NCBI GenBank assembly: GCA_947359465.1
Contig: OX375876.1
Location: 81,428,359 to 81,492,358 of the forward strand
Length of the DNA: 64,000 nucleotides
Reading direction: 5' to 3'
Source: Metellina segmentata
Taxonomy: Eukaryota > Arthropoda > Arachnida > Araneae > Tetragnathidae
A model generated the notes under the pieces. That model did not search any database. It was not told the origin of the DNA and saw only the letters and a list, made by a program, of their open reading frames with translations. Below are positions 13,301 to 25,700 of this stretch, piece by piece. The position numbers and the translations under genes were made by a program. Within the stretch, counting starts at the first letter, position 1. Each line of letters begins with the position of its first letter.

Positions 13301-16300
13301 TCATATCGTCATCAGTCCTTTGAATCTTTCTTTGGCCTTGTTGAAGAAGAAAGCCTTGTGTTCTGCTGCGATATTAATGGCCAACTACAAGAACTTGGAA
13401 TTGCACATGAGCCTCATGAATGGTGACTGTTTATAGATGCGCAAAACTTTTGTATAACAGGAACCATCTTCTATCCATACCTATTAGACATGCTGTCTAC
13501 ATGAAGGAGACGTACGGCAATCTAAAGCTGCTATTGGAGAGGATTAACTACAACAAGTATGACTAACAGATCTGTGCTGACCTAAAGGTAGTGGCTTTGC
13601 TGTAGGGATATACAATGTACTGCTGTTTTCTTAGTTTATGGGACAGCAGAGCAATCGATTTGTACTACATCAAGAAAGACTGGCCTTCAAGAGCATCTTT
13701 TAAGCCTGGAGAAATGAATGTACAGCACCGACCATTGATAGTCTCACAAAATCATTCTTCCTCCTTTACACGTCAAGTTTGGCTGTATCAAAAACTTAGT
13801 AAAAGCCACAGGTAAGAATGGACTAGCATTCAAGTTACCTGTATAAAATATTCTTTCTCTCAGTGAAGCCAAAATTAAAGAGAGGGTTTTTGTGGGGCCT
13901 CAGATTAGACAGCTCTTCAGAGATCCCATGTTTGAAAAAGTTCTTCAAAGTATAGAAAAACAGGTCTGAGATGCGTTCTGTCAAGCGGATAACAACTTCC
14001 TGGGAATTGTGTAGGCTAAAAACTACAAGGAACTGGGCTTTGTTTCATGATTTCTGCTGCAATATGTCATTAAAGATTGACTTTCATGACTCCCACTGGA
14101 ATTTCTTCCATAATAACTGCAGTGATGAGCACAGCGAACGTTTTCATCAGAACATTGCCAAGATAAAGCAACTTTACCAGGACAAATTATCCATGTCACT
14201 GCTGGCTGACTATTGTTGGACGCTCATCATAGATATACTCCCCTCGTCCATCACAAACGACAGTCCAAAAGAAAGCAAATCCGCAGATTATAAGGTATTC
14301 TTAACATGTATTATAATATTTACATATATACATTTTTTCTCAATAACGCATACACGTTACAAAATAAACGTAGCCAATTCAACTTTTTCTCTGTCATATT
14401 CGTATTCAGCACATTGTATTAATTAGGAAATTGCTATTTTCATCTCGGAAGCAGAAAAGTTTTGAAATTTTGTTGCCTAGTGTTATTAATTTTTTATCTA
14501 CATTACGTTTTCCTCATTATTGCGATTTTAGAAGGCAACCAAAAGTTTAAAAACCATCTGACAAACCTTGAATAATAATTCTCAAATAGTTTGAACTTGC
14601 GTAATAAGTATAATTCTCGAATTGCTGTAAAATAGGTTTGAAATAGTGTTCAAATTTGAAATTCAGGTAGCAATAAGTACAATTAATCTCATATCTACAA
14701 ATAGGGACTTTCTATTTTGAGATGGTCTCTGAACTTTAAGATTTAACATCTCGGGACATAAAGGTAGTGAAGTCGTGAAATTTCATATTTAGACTAATTC
14801 AACCATGCAAAATCTGATTATGGCGTCAAAACATGGTGTTTCCATTAGAAATTTTGTTGTTTGTGCAATATTTGATATAAATACGTTCCCTTCTGCAAGT
14901 TTTTTAAAATTTGAATTTGTAGAGGGCGTTATTCCCTATTGAATTATACTTTTGAATTTGCTCTAGTATGAAAAGTTCTCGAAATAAAGTTGGTGCAGGG
15001 TTCTTTCCTTGACTACGGGATTTTGCTTTAACAAATGTCAAATTTTATAGCGTAAACACAATTTTAAAAATAAAGTAGGAAGCACATGTAATGGCCTATT
15101 TATCCGTTTAAAAAGGATTTCTCATTAATCCCAAATCAATTTTGAAAAGTTAATTTAATAAAATTTTAAGATGGTATTGAACTGTTGCCATTAAAGTTGC
15201 AGAATTTCTTCATTACTAAAAGGACACATTTGGTTTGCCATAACGCCTGAAAATTAGACACCTTGAATTTTCAATTAATAATAAAAAATGTTTGTTTGAA
15301 TAAAAAATTTATTAATTAGTTTTCCAAAAAATTTGTTATTTTGCCTGATACCCTTGCTAAAGGTGTTAAATCATTTGTGACTGCAGAAATGGTGAGAGAT
15401 TATGATCATGCCAAATTCAGATTCTAATGTTAGGAATAGTATTAATTTTAATGCTTTCTCAATTATCTTGTAACTTCAGAATTTCAAATTACAAAACATA
15501 CAATCAAAATGCCCGTCATGGTTTTATTCTGAAACACTGATTAAACAGAAAGTATATTTTAATGGTTACGAAATGGAGGGAACTTAACTTTACTAGTTGC
15601 ATCAACTGTGAACCATCTCTGCAATCTAGTTAATAATAGCAATGAAAAATATAATTTTTTGTGGTTAAGCATGGACAACATTGTCGTAAAAAATTATGGA
15701 AGATTCAACAGAATAGTGGTGCTAAAACATTGTTTTTTTAAATATTGCACCCTGACATATCTTGCATCTTCTTGTGTTGGAAGAAAAAAAATGTGTAATC
15801 GTGTATTTTTTTTAATATTGTATTTTTATAAAGTATACCTTTGCATTAAAAACTTCAAAAGTAGCATTCAATTTAATAATTATTTTCAGATTTTAGAAAT
15901 AACAAGACAAATTCTTTCCCTCTATGATGGGTGGAAGCAGTTTGATGAAAAAAAGGAGGTTCCTGCTCTTTTAGCTAAAATACCTAAACCAAAAACCCAG
16001 CCTACCAGGTAATCTTATGCTATAATTTGTGCTTTCACATATTCTGCTGCTGTACTGTTTAAGTGTAGAAGCAAGAACTTTTAAATCTAGTTTTTTGGTA
16101 TGGCAAAAAGTATCAAATAATGAAGATATTTTATAATTTTTAGTTTAAGTTTACTTTATTTTAAATGGAATAAATCAGAAAGAATTTTCAATTGATTCCT
16201 TTGTAAGTGTTAAATGTACTGCTATTTAGAAATAGTACTATCATTTACTTTTTTACCTTTTTCACTAACTTGCAATAGCTCAAGAAAAACAAGAATTTGC

Positions 16301-16683
16301 ATGAATTCAATTAATGCAAAATGAATACAAGCGATGTTCTGTACTAATATTTGCGCCCATGTCTTTATTGAATTACTCATTTACAAAACTAAATTTTCAA
16401 TATAAGTTTTTGCTAACTTGCCAGTCTGCTAATATATACATCATAAAAAGGCTGAACGTTTACAAGAAGTCATTATAATAAGTTAAATTAAAAATATTAA
16501 TTGAGCTCACTAGATATAAAAGAAACTCCTTTTTTAAGAAAGCCAGGCTTAAGACCATTCTAAACCTGTCCCTTTGCTTTAAAAATAAGCCATTTAGTTT
16601 CCAAAGAAAATGTAGAAGTGAACAGAAAACTAAAATTATCCAAGTCCCTCATCTAATAATTTTAAATTAAATCCCCCCCCCCC

Positions 16684-16714
<31 letters not shown>

Positions 16715-19700
16715 TATTAAATAATTTAACCAGGATTTTCATCTTTTGACAAACTGATTCTCATTTTGTTAATGAATTATCACTAAGGCTGGAATGTTAA
16801 CCTAAAAATCCTTAAAGTGTAAAATTTTAAAAAATGAAAAAGTTAAAAATCTTGGAAAATGGTTTCCATTACAACTTTTTTTTATTATGAAATTTCTGTA
16901 GCTTTTATAAATTATACCAAACCTATAAATAATAACTTTAAAAAAGATAAGTGTTTTATTTGTAAGAATAAGATGTGTTAATTCTGTAACTGGTTTCTGC
17001 AAATGGCAAGATTTCTATATAGGCATCTTTTAAAATGGATAGGTTACTGTCATTTTCTTTTCCAATATTTGTTGAAATGTTTTTCCACATGCTCCCTGAA
17101 AGATTGCACACCAGTTTCTGTAATCAGTTCAAAGTGTTTTTGAGTGTCTATTTCTACAAGACAGGAAATTCCTATTTCTTGTGTTTATGGCCCTTACTCC
17201 ACTTGGTTCACTTTCAAAAGTATGCTATGAGATTCTTCTCACCATAATTAGACTGTACAAAACACTTAAACAACTAAATGCTAGTATGGAATATTTTTAA
17301 TTTGATCAAATTGTAGAAAATGTTAAAAAAAATACTCCTAAAACAAAAAAAATTCCTAAACCTCAAAATTTCCTCAAAGAAAGCCAAAAAAATGCAAATG
17401 CAATCAGTCTACTCTAATTAATCCAATTATATATCTACTAAAAAATAATTTATCCCTCTTAACATAACTGATTTATCCTTGAAATAAACTTCATTGCTGT
17501 TCTCATTCCCACTTCCCTGTTCATCTTTGATTCAAAATTATAAGGTGTGTGATCCTTATCTTCGGGATTGATCCTAGACCATTCAGTTGCTCCAGTGCAA
17601 CATTAATTCAACTACCTAACTACCATGCCCATCTTATTCACAGATAATTATTAATTAAGATATCAACTTTTCTAACCTGTTACTAAGATAACATTTCATT
17701 GCAAAAGTAGAATTTTCATATTTCCTATTACTTAAAGCCCTTGATGTGACATTTCTTGTACAGCTGTGTCCTATATGAGCAAGGATGGATAGCTTAAATT
17801 CAATGTGAAAAATGAAAAGTGATTATTCTATTAGAGCAAAAAGTGTTAAGGGGTGTGGGGTGGCTCCTATAACTGCAGGTCATTTATGTACATCACTCCA
17901 AAGAAGTTTAATTCGTACTTTCAAAAGAGTGCTATGGTGTTGAGACATAAAGCCTTTTAGAATAAAGTCAAAATGAACAATAGTTATAAAGAAATTGCTC
18001 TGACATTAAACCATCACATCTTCAACTTAAAAGTATAAAGAAATTAAAGTTCACTAGTTGCACAAAAAAAATCTAAACATTATTAAAGAAATATTTAAAT
18101 TTCTATGAAACCTTGTTTATTTCTCAAGCATATGAATGATACAAACTGAAGCGTATGTACCATCAAAATTAGCAAATGCAAATTGAATACTTAATTATTT
18201 AAAAAACTTCTTAAGTTTAAATATTGAAACAAATGTTTATCATGGTAAGTTTAATAGTAGAATCATAATGATGTTTCTCGTTATCCGCTTGAGGTACTGA
18301 AAATAAGCTGTGAAATTTAAAAAATATATATACCAAATGAAAAGGAGACTTAAAGTGAGTGTAGTATAAGTTTCTAGGGCATAAAATTTAACATTAGGCC
18401 ATCTACTAAAACAGGCCTTGAAATAGATTTTTTAATACAGGTGCACTTTGTACACCTAAGTTTTTAAATTAGGTTCACAGGTTAAATTTTAAGTGCATAT
18501 TAAAAAAAAACGTAATACAAGAGCATTGATGTAATGTAAACTACTTTATTAGTTGGGTATGTTAATAAAGGTCAGTAGTAGATAGTAAATACAAATATTT
18601 AAACATCTAAATTCTCCCTTCTCCGGCGCTCGACTGTCGCTTCAACAGAGCCATCTGGAAAATGTTTCGATCATCGGAAAGTTCTGGTGGCAGTGGCACA
18701 AGTAATCCTTCCTCCTGTATAAACCCGTTACGGCCCAGCGATTTTGTTTTCGCATAGTGTGTATTTAGGAATTTTAATTACGTTCCATTAGAGCGAGAGG
18801 TCGATACTAATATTTTGTTCCAACATCAAAATAGCATAAAACAAGTTTCCCTCCTCTTTTTTAACGTTAGGTGCACTGCGTCACCTTGAGGGAAAGAATT
18901 AGGTGCACAATTTTATTTTCATGTGCACCTGTGCCCCTGGGTATTTCGAGCCCTGTACTAAAATAGTAAGTCCTTAGTGAAGTAGGGTCACTATTCAAAG
19001 AATCGATATTCAACCTTTTTAATCTCTTGGCACACATAAACTAATTACCAGTGATGAGCAGAATCGAGTAATTTTGAGAATCAAATACTTAGTATTCGAG
19101 TGTATTCAAGTATTGAGTAAGATTATTCGAATACGGATACATAAACGATTAATCGATAGCAAGAATCAGAACTACACTATATGGCTGTTATCTAAAAATA
19201 ACACTTATTTATCATGTTCTCCCTATTGCTAGCATAGATTGCATTAGAGCACTGGATTTGTAAAAGACCAGTTCGAGGATTGAATCCGCTACAAGAAAAA
19301 TTTGGTGGATTGTTTAATATGCGAATAAAAATTATTCATATGAATAATTTTTGACACAAGACAATCAAATTTATTCCATTTTTCTTAAACATTTTGATCC
19401 GGCTGTGCTTAAAAAGGAATTTGTTTTTCACAAAACTCAAATTTTAAATCTAAATTATACTGATACTTTTTTTTTTCAATAAATATATTTCTTCTAAGTA
19501 TGAAAACTACTATTTAATCTTTGAACTGAAGACAGATTGAATTTTAATTTTATTTGAAGAGCAACAACAAAATTAATCTCATGCATAAATTTCTGAATTT
19601 TCTGGTCACTCATATGTGTCAAGTATTTTTTATCATGATTTTACAAATAATGATTTTAAATTTTAGTTTTCACATTGGATAGATTAGATTTTCTAGCATA

Positions 19701-22700
19701 TTTTGAGGAAATTGTTAATCACTTTTAACAAGGAACATAGCCAGAATTTTATTTTGAAGGGAGCCCCAAAGATAAGAATGATAGTTTTTATACAACTCTT
19801 TAAACACACTTTAAAAAAGTTTGTATTTATGTAAAAAGTATCTAATTTTTGATAGCCAGGATTTGAAATTTAAAATTGTTTCTGTAAACTTATCATAAAA
19901 CACAACTTGGTTTATCTAAGTACAAGAATGGTTCCTTAAATATTTATAAAATAAATTGCATTAAATAATCAAATCTTGTGCCTGGAAATTCACTTTTTAG
20001 TTTTGCAACCACTGTTTAAAATACCAAGATGAGAGAAAAAGTAGTCAAAATATAGTTAAAATTTAAAAAAAAAAAAAAAAAACTTCAATGTAATTTTTTT
20101 TAAAGTGTAATTTACTTAAATAACTAAATCTACCTGTTTGGGAAATTGCTTCCAGAAAATTTCAAATTCAATCTCTTAATTGATGGAATTTTTCAACTCT
20201 TCATTCATCATGTGTATTTTCAAGATATATCAAATTGGAAAAGGAAAAATTGAGACATAACACTAACAAGCAACATGGATACTCATCCGATATGACGCTG
20301 CTACTTATGATGAATCTTTGAATCCATAGTGTGAGTACTTTGACAATCGAATATCTAGGACGAGTACTCTTGTGTCCGAATACCCAGGATGAGTGCTCTT
20401 GTATCCGAATACTCTTGGATTAGAGTACTTTGGTATTGTATCTGAATACTTTGGAAAAGAACCGAGTACAATGAATACCTTTATTATTAAGTATTGAGTA
20501 CACAAGTACTTCAGTTTTTGCATTACTCCAATCACTGTTAATTACTAAAATCCTACCACACCTCAAAAAGTTTGAACACATATTTTCCTTGCATATGTGG
20601 TTCTGAATTAGGCTTTATCTGCATAGTGGAGAATGGCAACAAAGGGATATAAACAATATAAAACGAACAGTTACAAGATTAATCAGCTAATTTCACCGCA
20701 AAGTTTAAATATGCTTAATTTGCTATTAGCTGTGAGTTGCATAATATAGCTAGAACTACATGAATGATCGCTCGCAAATCTAATGGAATTGTTCCGTAAT
20801 CTAGTGACAGAAATCAGGAAGATTAGAAAGCAAATCTAATAAGTAAATCCTACCTAAAAATAGGTTTAGAAGTCAAAAACATCAAATTACCTTTGAACAA
20901 GTGAATGAGATGCAATGAAGTGGTCATTTAATGGCTAATTGTGGTAACAAGACAGGTATGAATTTTTTATTAGGCATTTTATTGCAAATTAATTTTACAC
21001 CAGTAAAAGTACCAAGGTATGAAAAAATCGAGATTAAAAAAGACAAAAAATAAACATGGTATTTATTTGATTAAATCGGATTTTTTTATTTAAATTATAT
21101 TTTTGATTTTAGTTAATTTCTTGATGTACAAGTTTAAATTTGTCTGGCATGAGACATGCACATTACAGTGTAGTTTCTAGATAGGTTTGATTTATTTAAA
21201 CATTCATATTTTTATTTAACATTAATGTATTCGGAAATATAGCTGTGTAAATTTTTGATAGATTAAAATGCAACATAGGAATTGGCACAGTAAATCACAT
21301 GATAGAGTAAATAGAATAGCACCCCAAATGCCAAGCATGAGCAATGTTTTTCCATCTAGTTCACCTTAGTGGTTTAGATTTTTACTTGAGTTTATTCCAT
21401 AACCAGTGACCTGAATTTTTTGGACCCAGATAAATAAGTTTGCCGTATCCCACCGACACTATATTATGAATTTTTTCAATCATGCAAATTACAGAATTGT
21501 TTTTGCATTATAGATTTATCATATATAAGCACTATGTTTTGAATTACTTCAATTATTTAAAAAAATAATTCATTACTTCAAGACTTGCTTATGAGAAAAA
21601 ATATCACCAATAGAAAATAAATTATAAGAAACTTGCACCTAGGAAAAATTCTTACTTTTCATTAATTTTTAGCATGCTAGAATAACTTATTGTTGAAAAA
21701 TTTGTTATTTTTTGTAAGTTGTAAAAAGTGAGAAAAAATGAAAAGACATTTAAAATCTAAAGGATAAGTTTTCGAATTCTTTGAGCATTTATTAGTATTT
21801 CATATTTGAAACACACAAAAAGTATTTATATACAAAACAAAAGAATGGAACTTTTTTCTTTGAACAGCTTGGAACAAGTATAGTAGCATCAACCCCCAGA
21901 ACATGCCCTTTCAGTGGAATTGTAAGATTGTACTAAAAAATGTGTCGATTCCTATAGCTTTCTGCTTCAACCAATAATCTTATCTCAACACACACTCATT
22001 TATCAGATGAGTGAATAACTTTTACTTTCCTAATTTCAATTCCATAAATAGTGGAATAGTTATTCTAGCAGTGTAAACAATTCTAAGGGATCAGTGCACA
22101 AAATTTCCCATTAAATTGAAATAAAAATTAACCAATATATCAAGCAAAACAAAATGAAACTATTATAACTGCCAATTAAGATTTGTGGGCAAATAGGAAT
22201 GCTTTTTGTGATACTGCAAAAAATCTTTACTTTTGGGATGTCTTTATGTTTATTACTAGCAGTACCCCCGCACGGTGATGCCCATGACTAAGTTATGCTT
22301 TTAAAAAGTTAACCTCACTGATGCTGACAAAACCAAATTAAACAGGAATAAACAAACAATTGCATAAATGATGAAATTAAATATATTGCTTTACTTTTAA
22401 AAAGTCTTAACGCTAAACCTCACTGATTCCGACAAACAACAAAAGCAGCGGCAGAGAGTGGAACCTTGGGGTGCGTGCCAAAGCAATGGGAGAAAAAAGC
22501 CCAGTGATACCATTGAACACCATCATGCACTGTGGAAACTTGGCAGCCGTCTAAAAGAAAATGCAGAGGAGAAATATGTGCGTCCTAAAGAAAAACTGCA
22601 AGAGAGGAAAGATAATAAATTGCTTTTATAATGTTCTAAGATTAAATTTTAAAATTCAGGCTTCAAAGTCTATTCACTCACCTTTAGAACTACCTGTGTG

Positions 22701-25700
22701 CAAAATTTCATGATTCTAAGTAATGTTGATTCATCTGAACACCACACACAGAGACAAACACTTCCTTTTATTAGAGATTAACAGACTGCATTACAAAATA
22801 AATAACTAGAACATCTTCTTCAAAAACAAAGCAAGAGTTACCACAATATTAATAATTTGAGTGAATATATTTCGACCATCTTTACTCATCACATGACGAA
22901 TGGTTAAAAATTGTCCATGTGAGATTTATAGTCACAGAATGCTTAAAATGAAACCAACTTTGAAGAACAGGTTTACGAGTGACACCAATTGGCCAATAGC
23001 CGAAGATGGAAATAATTGCCTGATAAATATCCCAATCCACTAATACTGTTATTTTTGTGTCTTCAGAGGATAATTTTCAGTATAATTTGGTTGTGAAAGT
23101 GAGCAAAGTTCTTAACTTATATATTTGAATAAAATAACGTATATCTTATTAAGTTATTTCATTTTCAATATTAAAAAAATAATAATAATAATAAATTTAA
23201 TCGTGATTTAGTCCAAAAAAATTTTTTGTTACAATATTAAATTGGCATACTGTAAAGGGTACGTTTGAAAAAGTAAACAAAATGCAGTTATTGTTTTTAT
23301 ATAAATATTTTAGCTAATTTGATTTTATTTGTATGTATTAAATGTGCATATTAATGCTTATATTCATTATAAATGTATTTAAATTGGGTACAAAATGCGT
23401 GAGGAAAATGACGCTTCCCTCGATAGATATTAGTTAATACAAAACTTTAGTGCAGATTCTATATGTCTGTTTTTATTAGTTTCCAATATGACAAAATAGT
23501 TTAATTTTGATATATTTATACAAAATAATTATGTACCATTTTTGCACCTAAGTGTGGCTATTTAAAAAAGCTCTTTCAAACAATTTATGGTATTGTAATA
23601 AAAAAATAATACTCAAAATATTATTTATGTGGGTATTGAAATTATAGCTGTCAAGAGTTGAAAACTACACAGTTTTCCCATCCTTAAGGCACACTAGGCC
23701 ACTTTTGTAGCTTTCTTTTAGTGTGTCTTAGTTTAGAACTCTTCAAAATACAAATCTTAAACACTTACTCATTTTCAAATTTAACTTGCATTAATTTTCA
23801 TGTTCATAAAGAAACTGAAAAAGAAATTCAACATAAAAAATTTAGTTTAAAATGTGAATTTTTTTTTCTAACATTAAAACAATCATAATGAAGACTTGCA
23901 ATTTTTTAATTATCTTAATCACCTTACATTTTAATTCATTTTTTAACTAAATGGAAATGGAGTTCCGGTTTATTCGTCACCAGCCATTTAGGCTAATTAG
24001 TCCAGGAAGGCTTATATTGAATTCGGAATGTTGTGAAGGTCAGCCGTGTAAACTAGCTGTTATGCTCATTTAGATAAGCATTTAATAGTCTCTAAAAATC
24101 ACTTATTGCTATCTTTTGTGGAATAATCATAAGGCCCCTTCCATGTGCTACCTCATGGTTTTGTGAATATTTTGCATTTATGAATTAAGTGAATGATGTT
24201 GGAAGCTTTCCTCTATATTTTTAATAAGTATCTTATAATCTTCAAGACTATCTTTCCTTGATTTGGTCCATGGACAACTGCGGCATCATCAAATCTTCCA
24301 ATGCTTGACAATGCAACATGGAGTTATCCATAGCTAAACGCTGGTTCAAGAAAGTAAACACCTACTTTCTCCAGTAAATTATCTTCAGAGTTATGCAGGT
24401 TCCTAACTAAACCCTAATTTTTTAGGTTCTTACCTATTTATTTCTATGGCCTTTTTTTTTTCAAATATGGCGATTCCTTTTTGCAATTTGAGAAACCCTG
24501 AGTAAAAAGTGTACTTTTTATAGTACCTTACAATACCTAATTCAGGGTTTAAGGCCTAGAAGACCTCAAACTGTCTTTGGAACCATAAAAAACCCCTTTT
24601 CCTAGTTACTAAAAAAAAGAATTATAAAATTAAAGTTAACTTTTTTTTTTATCCTCTGCTGGAAAATCATTCCTCTCTGCACAAAATGAAAACGGAAACG
24701 GGGGAAAAATAAATTTAGAATCTGTCATATCTTTATGCGGTTGCCATTATAAAGAAAACGAAAATTAAAATGTTCTAGATTGAATTCGCAGCGACCAAAA
24801 AATTTGGACTACTTGTGTGCCAAATCTCATTGCTAGAAGTGCCATAGAATCGTCAAGATTTTGCAGCCACGAAAAAAACAGACAAACACTTCCTTTTATA
24901 AAAGTAGAGAAAAATGCCAAATGATGATGCTATTTTTCGGGAGGTTCTTCTGAATGTCCCTTTTCTGACAGAACTAATTGGTACTATGTGGGGAACTAGG
25001 TTGTCTGCAGCATTGTATTGTGCTGATCATCATGTGGATAATAAAAGTTGACTGGAGTCGTTTTCAGAAGAGCAGGCAGTAGCCATCACTTCTGCAAAAG
25101 AGGTTGTAGATGTTTCGTTAATTATTAATGCTGTGGCTCTCATGAAAGCATACTACTGCTACTTAGCTGCTACAATTACAAGATTGGAGAGAACATAATT
25201 GTTTTAAACAGAATAGTTACATTTTATGAGAGATCAATGGGAATCCCTTGTTTCTGAACCAGTTGGCAGAGATGTATCAAGGAAGTTAGAAGCTGTTATT
25301 GCAAAATGCTCTGACTTCAAAATAATTTGTGTTCCAAGCTCTTTGAGGAAACAAAAAAATTATATATTGTGGACAGCCATCAAAATTTCTTAAATGAAAT
25401 TTGCCTCCCTATCACTGCTCTCTTAACGTGTTTTTTTTATTTTTTTTTTCAGACTGAAGGGCTATCAAATGTGTTTAATTTTGTCATACCACGCAATTTT
25501 CAAAAATAATTTCCATTTGTATAAAGTTTAATATGTAGCACTACAGTCGTTTCTTTCTACACTAAGCCTAAATTAAATCTGTAATTTAACCTGAACAGTT
25601 AAAGAGGTGTTGGAAAGGATAAATTTTTCGCCAATCCAAAGAAGAGGGCTAGATATAAAGATGATTTTGTGGACCGTCTTGTAGAGAATTCTAATCTACC

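Larger units (their letters stand above)
16009..18403 (+). other. CycC long intron, first part
   Basis: AT-rich with no gene seen. Position 16674-16716 is a C-run followed by an A-run and about 14 TA repeats. Short frames here (for example 17035-17247) show no family resemblance. Confidence 0.5.
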
